Source: Coprococcus comes ATCC 27758
GTDB taxonomy: Bacteria; Bacillota; Clostridia; Lachnospirales; Lachnospiraceae
DNA: 64,000 bases
Direction: 5' to 3'
NCBI RefSeq assembly: GCF_025149785.1
Contig: NZ_CP102277.1
Span: 248,001-312,000 of the forward strand
The notes beneath the pieces are model-generated. The model was not told the origin of the DNA, searched no databases, and was given only the letters and a program-made list of their open reading frames with translations. This document shows positions 40,952 to 48,956 of the stretch, piece after piece; position 1 is the first letter of the stretch; each line of letters starts with the position of its first letter. The position numbers were made by a program, and so were the translations under genes.

Positions 40952-41608
40952 ATGAAGAATAAAAGTTATGATTATATCTTTGGAAATGGAAAATTTAATA
41001 CTTGGTTCAACATTATAGTTAGTATTATTAGTTGTTCAGCAATATCGTTTTGTTTAACCGAACTTTTGTTTTCCTTTGATTTTAAAGTGAGTTTTCAAAA
41101 AGCACTGATTTTTACCATACTTTTTGTGATTTTTTTATTATTGTTTTATTACTTTATAAAACAACGTACTTATAAACTATTCGATCAAAAAATAACATAT
41201 GGATTTAGGGAACGAGAAATTTTGTATGCGGATATCCATTCATTAGTTTTTACACTATCCTCCAGACCTAAAGGAATATATGATATTGGACTGGGAGAAC
41301 CATACCTATACATAAAAGAAAATGGGAAGAAAAAATATATATGCAATATTACAATTTATTTGGCATATCCAAGTGTTATACAAAAAAGATATGATATCAA
41401 TATAAGCAATGGGCAGATAGGAATGTCTCCTGCCTACAGTTTTAACTGTTATGATATAAAAAGTATTTTCAATTTAATACATCATTCAAAAGCAAATATT
41501 TATGTGACGAAGAGTTTTCTTCTCTTTAATAATTGGACAATAAACAGATTTTGCAAAGAATACAATATCTCTATGGAAATGGTTCAGCTTATAAATGATG
41601 GAAACTAA
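40952..41608 (+). CDS. Membrane protein of unknown function (cluster gene 1)
   Basis: This 218-aa protein has two N-terminal membrane helices (about residues 18-40 and 48-70). The rest is a cytoplasmic domain resembling a PH-like fold (KITYGFREREILYADIHSLV, PYLYIKENGKKKYICNITIY), as in bacterial PH (bPH) proteins. The C-terminus has an HTH-like stretch (NNWTINRFCKEYNISMEMVQ). It is the first of eight same-strand genes, all with membrane segments or PH-like domains. The region is AT-rich and unlike the housekeeping part of the window. Confidence 0.6.
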   Translation: MKNKSYDYIFGNGKFNTWFNIIVSIISCSAISFCLTELLFSFDFKVSFQKALIFTILFVIFLLLFYYFIKQRTYKLFDQKITYGFREREILYADIHSLVFTLSSRPKGIYDIGLGEPYLYIKENGKKKYICNITIYLAYPSVIQKRYDINISNGQIGMSPAYSFNCYDIKSIFNLIHHSKANIYVTKSFLLFNNWTINRFCKEYNISMEMVQLINDGN

Positions 41609-41667
41609 TGTAAAAAATTTGTATTGTATTGAACTTTAGAAAACCTTTTTATGAGAAAGGAAAGCAT

Positions 41668-42165
41668 ATGCAAGAATATTATAAAATATATTTTCCTTAT
41701 TCCAAAGAATATTTATTGGAACAGATTAAGAAGACTACAAAACCATTATGTATTTCAAACCAGGCTTATAGAGATATGGCACTTGCAGCCTACAAAGAAG
41801 AGGATAATACCTTATGTATCGGATATGCAGCAGGAAGTATGACAGGCGGTGGCTGGGAAATGCTCCAGGCACATATAAAAAGCTATGGGGGAGATGTAAT
41901 GCTGGAAGGTACGTTTGTGCTTTTGCCATACATAAAAAAAGCTGCACTATTTTTTCTGCTCATAGTGATTTTATTTGCATTGTTTTTTTCTCAGGGAGAT
42001 TTATTGATTTTAACAGAATGTCTGATTTTATTTATGTTTCCATTATATCTGCTGTATAGGAATATTTCTAAGATAGGAAAATGTGAAGAAGGGCGACGGC
42101 TTGTTTTATTATATCTGGAAAAGGTGCTTCATGCAAATGTGGAAATATCCGTAGAGGAAGAATAA
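41668..42165 (+). CDS. Membrane protein of unknown function (cluster gene 2)
   Basis: This 165-aa protein has an N-terminal soluble domain of about 85 residues (MQEYYKIYFPYSKEYLLEQI, then CIGYAAGSMTGGGWEMLQAH). Two membrane helices (about 92-112 and 115-135) and a cytoplasmic tail follow. The soluble part could be a START- or PH-like domain; I do not recognise it. The start ATG 41668 follows GAAAGGAAAG. The upstream frame to 41629 lacks a ribosome site. Confidence 0.55.
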   Translation: MQEYYKIYFPYSKEYLLEQIKKTTKPLCISNQAYRDMALAAYKEEDNTLCIGYAAGSMTGGGWEMLQAHIKSYGGDVMLEGTFVLLPYIKKAALFFLLIVILFALFFSQGDLLILTECLILFMFPLYLLYRNISKIGKCEEGRRLVLLYLEKVLHANVEISVEEE

Positions 42166-42188
42166 AGAAATGATAGGGGAAAACGAGA

Positions 42189-42830
42189 ATGAAAAAGATT
42201 AATGAACAAACAAAAAGTTTTTTACTATACGGTATAGAAGATGTGATTAAGCCGAAAGAAATCTACAAATTAGATGGAGCAATCTTGTTTCTAGTATTTT
42301 TATTTTTCTTTTTATCTGAATCAGCTCCATCACCGTTTTTTTCAAAAGTATTTTTAGTTATTGTTTATCTTGGATTCGTGATTCTTAGTTTTTCAAGAAC
42401 AGAAGTGACAGGGAAAAAGGTTTTTTGGATCATTGGAATACAAAGTCTGACGTTTTCTATTTTGTTCTGTTGGGCAGCAACTATCCTCATGCTGACAACT
42501 ATGAAAGAAGAATATTATAAGAGGTATCTAACCATACTCGTTATCATTTACATACTGGTAATCGCTGCATACATTTTTCTTATAATAACTTTGATTAAAA
42601 AAGATATCTACAATCCATCTTCTTCCAAAAAGCTGGCTGGAGGATGGTGTATTACTAGTTTTGTATTGCTTGGAATGGGTGTCGCAAAAGTACTTAGTAG
42701 CAGCGTTGAATATACAGCCATGATTAGAATTGCAAGCCTTTGTTCCTATTTTTGTTCTTTGGGTTCTATCTTAGGAGTTTTTCACCTGGTAAAGTATTTT
42801 GCTGTCAAAAAATGGGAGGTTGAAAAATGA
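42189..42830 (+). CDS. Multi-pass membrane protein of unknown function (cluster gene 3)
   Basis: This 213-aa protein has six predicted membrane helices (about residues 28-45, 50-68, 78-100, 113-135, 155-172 and 180-203) and short loops. No transport signature was recognised. Its TGA stop overlaps an ATG (ATGA at 42827-42830) that carries a good ribosome site, GGGAGG. That fixes the true start of the next gene. Confidence 0.6.
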   Translation: MKKINEQTKSFLLYGIEDVIKPKEIYKLDGAILFLVFLFFFLSESAPSPFFSKVFLVIVYLGFVILSFSRTEVTGKKVFWIIGIQSLTFSILFCWAATILMLTTMKEEYYKRYLTILVIIYILVIAAYIFLIITLIKKDIYNPSSSKKLAGGWCITSFVLLGMGVAKVLSSSVEYTAMIRIASLCSYFCSLGSILGVFHLVKYFAVKKWEVEK

Positions 42831-43680
42831 ATATTTTTATGAAAAGAATATAGATGAAAATAATTATAGCATCCAGGAAGAAGGATGGATGGGAATTTTA
42901 TTTTTGGTTGGAACTATATTTTTCTCAGGATTACTTTTGTATGGTTTTATAGACGGACAGGCGGATTTTTCAGTTATAGTGGCGTATGGAATATTGATTG
43001 CTTTTTCTGGAATCTGTACCCTGCATTTGTTCCTGTGGAGAGTCAAGGTAAATCATGATGTAATTGAATACCGGTCGTTTTTTGGAAAAAAATATTATAA
43101 ATTTTCAGATATAACAAGAAGTGTACATAAAGAAAATGGTACATTGGAAATATATGCAGGGGACAAAATAATATTCAAATTTGATGAAAACATAAGCGCA
43201 TCATTGTTTGCAAATAGTCTGTCTAAGCATAAAATTTCACAAGAAACATGGTTGAGTTGTAGAGATAAAAAGTGCATCATAAGACCAAAAGAAAGCCACT
43301 ATGTTCTGCCAGGCATTTTCTTTTTATATTTGGTTTACAATAGTGTGATACTTGTATTCAATGCAAAAGAAACAGCTTTTGTTTTCCTTTTATTCTCTCT
43401 TGTACCGGGAGGTATATTTTTCTATTTTTTAATGGACAAAACAATTGTCAAGGATGGATGGCTATATAGAAATGGATTTTTAAGGAAGAACTGTAAAATA
43501 AGATTAACGGATATTACCCAGATGAAAAGAAAAAAGAATTTATTTGGAGAAGCTCTTATTTTATATAAAAATCAGAAAAAAATCGCTAAAATTTCTGCCC
43601 GAAATAGAAATGTGGACTGGCTGCAAGTAAAGATTGCAGAAATAAAAAAGGATAAGAAGAAATTAGAACGTAAAAAATGA
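42827..43680 (+). CDS. PH-like membrane protein (cluster gene 4), frameshifted at its start
   Basis: ATG 42827 has GGGAGG upstream and overlaps the previous stop, but its frame closes after eight codons (MNIFMKRI). Adding one T to the T5 run at 42834-42838 gives MNIFYEKNIDENNYSIQEEG and then the long frame to 43680. The product of about 285 residues has two membrane-helix pairs, each followed by a PH-like segment (VIEYRSFFGKKYYKFSDITR; WLYRNGFLRKNCKIRLTDIT), an internal duplication. Without the base, translation would need an unsupported TTG upstream. Confidence 0.55.
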
Positions 43681-43711
43681 AAAATGTGAATCATATAGGG
43701 AGATTGAGTTT

Positions 43712-44914
43712 ATGGATAATGTCATTAGATTAAGTAAATTTGTAAAAAATTTAGGAATAGTAACAACAGTTCTTTTTTTAATAATCGTACTGGTAACATT
43801 TGTTACAGGAAATATGGGGGTTGCGATATGTTTTATGCCTTTTGTATTTTTAGGTATTGCTTTAATTTTGGCATACAAGAAACAAATAATTGTAGTAAAT
43901 GAAGATGAAATTGTATTTAGCTATCTGGTTAAGAAAACTCAGCATATAAAATATAATGATATTCGTTGTATTTTAATGATTCCATTAAATGGTAGAACAG
44001 ATGTCATATTAATTGATAAGATGTACAATAGACTTGTTACTCTGGAGCAAGTGTATGTAAATTATGATATTTTATATGATACACTTATAAAACATGAAAT
44101 AGATCTTGTGGATTTTGGTGAGTTAGTTGAACAGAACAAAGATGTATCAAAGTATGTACCTGCTTTAAACTGGATAGAAAAGAATTTCTATAAATCTATA
44201 TGTAATGAGAATACAACTATCAAAAATATGTCAAAAACAATAGAAAAAGAAAAGCGTAAAAAAACAAAGCAATTTTTAAAAGCTTTAGGTTGGATTCTAA
44301 TAATTGCTGATGCGGTAGCATTTTTTATTGGTGGCAAAACAATGTTAGTTATATTTATAATGGTTTTGATGATTACATATGCAGTGTATATAAAATATTA
44401 TCCATATATATTTATAGAAGTCACCACAAAAAAAGGACAAGAACTGGCGTATCAATTACCATTTATGGGTGCAGCAATAGCAATGCTTTTATCTCTGAAT
44501 ACGAGTAAACTCTTTAATTATGAATTTGGAAACTATATGAAGATTACGGCAATTATTACTGCTTTACTTGCACTGCCATTTATTATTAAATCTTTAAAAA
44601 CAGATGTACCACAGAAATTTGGACGTAAACTTTCAGTTGTATTTGCTGCTTTTATAATCGCATTTACAATTAGCTTCCCAATAAATTTTTTATTTACATT
44701 TGATGGGGCAACTCATGAAATTGCAATTGTAACAGACAAAAAGATTAGCAGTGGTAAAACTAGAGATAGAGAGTTATATGTAAGTTGTAATGGTAAAAGA
44801 GAAATATATACTGTTTCAAACAGTGAATATGAAAATACATCAATAGGCGATAGTAAAAGAATTTGTAGAAGAAAAAGTGCATTAGGATTGGAATATAGTA
44901 CGATACATGATTAA
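43712..44914 (+). CDS. Membrane protein with PH-like domain (cluster gene 5)
   Basis: This 400-aa protein has two N-terminal helices (about residues 14-55), then a PH-like segment (VNEDEIVFSYLVKKTQHIKY, NDIRCILMIPLNGRTDVILI). A cytoplasmic linker, four central helices (about 190-300) and a final helix (about 312-332) lead to an extracellular domain with KISSGKTRDRELYVSCNGKR. It resembles DUF6560-like or bPH membrane proteins. No function is known. It shares the repeated PH-helix build with genes 1 and 4. Confidence 0.6.
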   Translation: MDNVIRLSKFVKNLGIVTTVLFLIIVLVTFVTGNMGVAICFMPFVFLGIALILAYKKQIIVVNEDEIVFSYLVKKTQHIKYNDIRCILMIPLNGRTDVILIDKMYNRLVTLEQVYVNYDILYDTLIKHEIDLVDFGELVEQNKDVSKYVPALNWIEKNFYKSICNENTTIKNMSKTIEKEKRKKTKQFLKALGWILIIADAVAFFIGGKTMLVIFIMVLMITYAVYIKYYPYIFIEVTTKKGQELAYQLPFMGAAIAMLLSLNTSKLFNYEFGNYMKITAIITALLALPFIIKSLKTDVPQKFGRKLSVVFAAFIIAFTISFPINFLFTFDGATHEIAIVTDKKISSGKTRDRELYVSCNGKREIYTVSNSEYENTSIGDSKRICRRKSALGLEYSTIHD

Positions 44915-44947
44915 TATTTATTTAAAGATAAGGAAGGAATATATAAG

Positions 44948-45145
44948 ATGAAAATATTGTTAGCAGTAGTTGGAGGATTATTATTACTGATATTCCCTTT
45001 TATAGTTATGAAAAAAGCAAAAGTAACAAAAGAAGAAAATACTGATGAAGCAAGGAAAAAATTTAATGTGTTTCTCATTTGTATGATACCTGTTCCTCTA
45101 ATAGGCTTCATATTTCTTTTAATAGGGCTTAGAAGTTTTTTATAA
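44948..45145 (+). CDS. Small two-TM membrane protein (cluster gene 6)
   Basis: The 65-aa protein has membrane helices at residues 2-20 (ILLAVVGGLLLLIFPFIVM) and about 42-62, with a charged cytoplasmic loop KVTKEENTDEARKKFN between them. GGAAGGAAT precedes the ATG. Family unknown. Confidence 0.55.
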   Translation: MKILLAVVGGLLLLIFPFIVMKKAKVTKEENTDEARKKFNVFLICMIPVPLIGFIFLLIGLRSFL

Positions 45146-45164
45146 AATTAAATAAAGGAGAAAA

Positions 45165-45466
45165 ATGTTAAAAAACAATGATATATCAATACCAGAAGCC
45201 TGCTATGCAGATTTATGTAAGGTGGGTTTTTTTGAAAGAAAACAGGTTAAATTAACAATTATATGGAATGAAAAAATAAGCAGAAATAAACAAATACTTA
45301 CACTTAAGAAGTTATATCCTGAATTAAATAAAGTGTCTACAGTTGAAATCTATAAAATTACAAAAAAACGAAGAAATGGCAATTTGCAGAGATGGGATGG
45401 GGATTTGCTGTTGACTTTTCGCATAAAGCAGAAAAAGCGGGGATAAAAATATTGTTAGAAGAATAA
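45165..45466 (+). CDS. Small soluble protein (cluster gene 7), frameshifted tail
   Basis: The N-terminal 65 residues look genuine (NDISIPEACYADLCKVGFFE, RKQVKLTIIWNEKISRNKQI, LTLKKLYPELNKVST). After the A7 run at 45362-45368 the frame becomes basic and stops at 45446. The +1 frame reads TKKWQFAEMGWGFAVDFSHK, then AEKAGIKILLEE, ending at 45466, which is a natural protein tail. One missing A is the simplest reading. It may be a ribosomal-L7/L12-C-like or related alpha/beta fold, judged only by pattern. GGAG precedes the ATG. Confidence 0.5.
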
Positions 45467-45543
45467 CTAAAAATCTTGCTAATGTATAAGTTAAGTAAAA
45501 AATAGAATGAAAAATAATCATATAGCAGAGGAGATTGGGTAAT

Positions 45544-46275
45544 ATGAAGGAACAAAAGAAATCTTCTTGGGGAGCGGTTCTGGTGTCATTTTTAAAGGAA
45601 TTTCTATTAAACTCATTCGAAGCCCCAGGTCATCTTTATTATGATGAAAATTTAACTAATGAAGGAAAAAGAAAGAAAAATTATATTTGGAGGGTGCTTC
45701 TACTGGTGACTGCGGTAGGAGTAGCTTTGCTTCCTGTTATAGCTTGGAACATGTTTGTTCCAGATGTGCTATGGGCAAAAATAGTTACCGTTGTAGTGTG
45801 TGAAGGCTATGTTGTTTTTATAGTAAGTATGGAGATTATCCAAATAAAGGATGAGCTAAAGGAAGATATGTTAAAAATAGGGGGATATAAAATTACTCCC
45901 AAAGGAAGTATTTCCCTATTTAAAGAAATTGATTTTAAGATTGCTCAAACAGAGTATTCTTATACAATATTGATTTCTAAGAAACCTTTAAAATGGCTTT
46001 ATAAGAAGTTTTATGTTACAATCTATGGAAGACATGGAAAAGTAAAAAAGATTGAATTGGTTCGAGCAGACAAAAAGTATTCTACGAAATATGAGACAAT
46101 GAATGGTACAGTCTTAGAAAAGTTGCAAGAAGAAAATAATAGGTTTTTAAGGAAATGCTTAGGTACTCCCAGTAAAAAGAGTATGACAGGCGTCGAATAT
46201 TATTATGAGTGGGGACAAATACAATCCTTCTATGATGATCGTTCTTGTCAAACAGGAATTGTAATTATGTTTTAA
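45544..46275 (+). CDS. Membrane protein of unknown function (cluster gene 8)
   Basis: This 243-aa protein has an N-terminal amphipathic region, two helices (about residues 50-72 and 78-100) and a C-terminal soluble domain of about 140 residues. The latter has beta-rich PH-like character (DMLKIGGYKITPKGSISLFK, LKWLYKKFYVTIYGRHGKVK, YYEWGQIQSFYDDRSCQTGI). The start ATG 45544 has GGAG upstream. It closes the membrane cluster. The 46276-46440 interval that follows holds no gene I can support. Confidence 0.6.
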   Translation: MKEQKKSSWGAVLVSFLKEFLLNSFEAPGHLYYDENLTNEGKRKKNYIWRVLLLVTAVGVALLPVIAWNMFVPDVLWAKIVTVVVCEGYVVFIVSMEIIQIKDELKEDMLKIGGYKITPKGSISLFKEIDFKIAQTEYSYTILISKKPLKWLYKKFYVTIYGRHGKVKKIELVRADKKYSTKYETMNGTVLEKLQEENNRFLRKCLGTPSKKSMTGVEYYYEWGQIQSFYDDRSCQTGIVIMF

Positions 46276-46440
46276 AATAAGGAATATTGTATCTCTTGCT
46301 TCCGTATGCAGAAAGATTACATCGGTACAGAGAAATGTGGTAGTGATACACCAAAGAACACAGGCGAAACCTTATATCTCGGTTCCACAAGTAGCGAATC
46401 TTTCAAAAGAGAGAGATGGGTAAAACTTCGCTGTTTATAT

Positions 46441-46484
46441 AATAGTAGGGGACGATGTTTTATCCCCTGCTATTATACGTTTTT
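46441..46484 (+). terminator. Terminator after the membrane cluster
   Basis: AATAGTAGGGGA (46441-46452) pairs with TCCCCTGCTATT (46463-46474), with one G-U pair. A T6 run lies a few bases further on. Confidence 0.6.
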
Positions 46485-46493
46485 TAGCATGTT

Positions 46494-47978
46494 GAGAGTA
46501 TGAAACTTTTTCTGTAAAATAATGTTTATAAGGTTCTTCTATGATACAATAAATATCATTAGGAGGGCCTTTTATTATGGCAAGACAAAAGAAACCTGTA
46601 CATCGTGTGCAAATGACAGAAGGAAAACGAAACATCATCCATCAGCTCCTGGAAGAGTACGATATTCAGTCTGCAGAAGACATTCAGGATGCGCTCAAGG
46701 ATCTTTTAGGCGGCACCATTAAGGAAATGATGGAAGCTGAAATGGATGATCATCTTGGTTACGAAAAATCCGAACGCTCAGATAATGATGATTATCGCAA
46801 TGGTTATAAGCGGAAACAGGTCAACAGCCGGTATGGCTCGATGGAAATCGAAGTGCCACAGGATCGCAAATCAACGTTTGAACCACAGGTTGTGAAAAAA
46901 CGTCAGAAAGATATTTCCGATATTGATCAGAAGATCATTTCCATGTATGCCAAAGGAATGACTACCCGGCAGATTTCCGAAACCATCGAAGATATTTATG
47001 GCTTTGAAACTTCTGAAAGCTTTATTTCTGATGTGACTGATAAGATCCTGCCACAGATCGAAGACTGGCAGAACCGGCCACTGGACGAGGTCTATCCCAT
47101 TCTCTACATTGATGCAATCCATTATTCTGTAAGGGATAATGGCGTGATCCGAAAGCTTGCTGCTTACGTGATTCTGGGAATCAACACGGAAGGAAAAAAA
47201 GAAGTTTTAACCATCAGTGTTGGCGATAACGAAAGCGCAAAATACTGGCTTTCCGTTATGAATGAACTGAAAAATCGTGGTGTCAAAGATGTATTAATCA
47301 TCTGTGCCGATGGTTTAACCGGAATCAAAGAAGCGATCGCAGCAGCTTTTCCAAAGACGGAATACCAGCGCTGTATTGTACACCAGGTAAGAAACACGTT
47401 GAAATATGTCCCGGATAAAGACAGAAAAGCCTTCGCTACGGATCTGAAAACCATTTATCAGGCCACAGATGAAAAGAAAGCTCTGGCAGCCTTAGAGCGT
47501 GTAACAGAAAAATGGACACCGAAATATCCGAATTCCATGAAGCGCTGGAAGGATAACTGGGACGCAATCTCGCCGATCTTTAAATTTTCAACGACGGTCA
47601 GAACGGTGATTTATACTACAAATGCTATTGAATCTCTGAATTCTACCTACCGGAAACTGAATCGCCAGAGAAGCGTATTTCCAAGCGATACAGCTCTATT
47701 AAAGGCACTGTATCTTGCCACATTTGAAGCTACAAAGAAATGGACCAGTACGATCCGCAACTGGGCACAGGTGTATGGTGAACTGAGTATTATGTACGAA
47801 GGACGCCTCCCAGAGTAACGAATAAACAGGCGAATAAGACGGGCGGAAAACCGCCTGCTCTTGACATGCCATTCAACAACTGTTATATATAAAACAAAGG
47901 TGAGAAGCCTGATTTTCAGGCTTGCCACCCTTGCATATCATAGAAGAATCTTATTTACAGACTTTTTCTCACAGTCTC
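46494..47978 (+). mobile_element. Complete IS256-family insertion sequence
   Basis: The 1485-bp element begins GAGAGTATGAAACTTTTTCT and ends with the inverted form of GAGACTGTGAGAAAAAGTCT. The two ends share GAGA at the tip and TCTGTAAA inward. The 8-bp sequence AGCATGTT flanks it directly on both sides (46486-46493 and 47979-47986), a target duplication of the size typical for this family. Removing the element reconstructs a continuous intergenic sequence, so insertion was recent. A truncated relative lies at 22444-22592. Confidence 0.88.
46577..47818 (+). CDS. IS256-family (Mutator-type) transposase
   Basis: This 413-aa DDE transposase has catalytic residues in PILYIDAIHYSV (first Asp), LIICADGLTGIKEAI (second Asp, followed by the CxxH-like RCIVHQVRN) and TTNAIESLN (Glu). 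The N-terminus is DNA-binding and rich in charged residues, with DHLGYEKSERSDNDDYRNGY, a hallmark of the family. The length is normal and no frameshift is seen, so the element should be active. AGGAGG precedes the ATG. Confidence 0.95.
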   Translation: MARQKKPVHRVQMTEGKRNIIHQLLEEYDIQSAEDIQDALKDLLGGTIKEMMEAEMDDHLGYEKSERSDNDDYRNGYKRKQVNSRYGSMEIEVPQDRKSTFEPQVVKKRQKDISDIDQKIISMYAKGMTTRQISETIEDIYGFETSESFISDVTDKILPQIEDWQNRPLDEVYPILYIDAIHYSVRDNGVIRKLAAYVILGINTEGKKEVLTISVGDNESAKYWLSVMNELKNRGVKDVLIICADGLTGIKEAIAAAFPKTEYQRCIVHQVRNTLKYVPDKDRKAFATDLKTIYQATDEKKALAALERVTEKWTPKYPNSMKRWKDNWDAISPIFKFSTTVRTVIYTTNAIESLNSTYRKLNRQRSVFPSDTALLKALYLATFEATKKWTSTIRNWAQVYGELSIMYEGRLPE

Positions 47979-47987
47979 AGCATGTTT

Positions 47988-48956
47988 TCACCAATATTGC
48001 TTGGTACCTAACCGATTTTTCAAATAACATCTGATTCCAAGATATACTCCCTGAGAAAGTACGAAAAGCAATAGAAGATTTACGGAAAGTGCTTTTTTAA
48101 TTGCTTCTCCAAAATAAATGATGACAGCAGTACTTGTCAGTATCATCAGTAGAGTAATAACATCCCAACAGTTTTTCTTATATAATTCTATAACCTTTAT
48201 TTCTATCAGTATCGCCAGTATCCCTGTCCCTGCCACACATATTCCGACAACCAATATCAGAAATAACCAATATACCATTCCGGCTATAAAAGGATTTGGA
48301 ATTTTTGTGCTAATCTGTGCCACAGATTGCCCGGCATCAATTGTCCAACCGATAAAAGTTTGTAGGAATGACGCTGCATCATGGAAGAATGATTTACAAT
48401 CGGAAAGGAACACATCGGACTGTACTGCCTGAAAAAGAGTGGTTGTCAGCGAATACCATGCAAGAAGGAACAAGGTTGTTTGGAACATTACCGTTTTTGC
48501 TTTATACTGTCCGGCAAGTCGCTCTTTTTGTGTTCCGTATTTCGCTTTTTCATTCTGATAGGCTGTCCGGTCACAGGATTCACATTTTTCATAGAGTACC
48601 GGCTTTTCTACCGGTATCTCTACGATTTTCTGATGTGTCCGGGCATAATCCCGTTGTTGTGTTAAACAGCGTATTTTATTTTGATATTCCCCGATCATGA
48701 CGTTTGCGCTTCGCAGCTTCTCTTTCTCGTTCCGCAATGCTCTGTCTGCCAGCTTCAAGTCGTTCTTTAATGCTTGAATATTCCCGGCTCTGTTCTCTTT
48801 GTTTAATTTCTCGTTCAAGATCAGAGATTCGTTGAGCTGCGTCTTCAGTTCCACGATAAGCTGGTCTTTCTGTTCCAGTTCTTCTTGTATCTCCTCGGTC
48901 AGGAGCAGAAGCTCTTCCAACTGTTCGGCGTTCTTTAATTCTCTGGATTCGTTCAT
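47988..48956 (-). CDS. Coiled-coil membrane protein of mobilizable element (DUF6040-like)
   Basis: This 322-aa protein has a long N-terminal coiled coil (residues 1-95: ELLLLTEEIQEELEQKDQLI, NKENRAGNIQALKNDLKLAD) and a CxxC pair (CESCDRTAYQNEKAKYG). Four or five membrane helices follow (about 150-175, 195-215, 225-250, 262-300). I recall it as the DUF6040-like companion of MobL relaxases; its role in transfer is unknown. The start ATG 48956 has AAAGGA upstream. Its first 281 bp overlap the relaxase gene in another frame. It ends 10 bp inside the right flank of the IS256 element. Confidence 0.7.
   Translation of the reverse strand: MNESRELKNAEQLEELLLLTEEIQEELEQKDQLIVELKTQLNESLILNEKLNKENRAGNIQALKNDLKLADRALRNEKEKLRSANVMIGEYQNKIRCLTQQRDYARTHQKIVEIPVEKPVLYEKCESCDRTAYQNEKAKYGTQKERLAGQYKAKTVMFQTTLFLLAWYSLTTTLFQAVQSDVFLSDCKSFFHDAASFLQTFIGWTIDAGQSVAQISTKIPNPFIAGMVYWLFLILVVGICVAGTGILAILIEIKVIELYKKNCWDVITLLMILTSTAVIIYFGEAIKKALSVNLLLLFVLSQGVYLGIRCYLKNRLGTKQYW

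Noticed and set aside
46306-46503. 65-codon frame before the IS256 element
   Set aside because: It crosses the terminator and the IS boundary; no ribosome site or recognisable domain.
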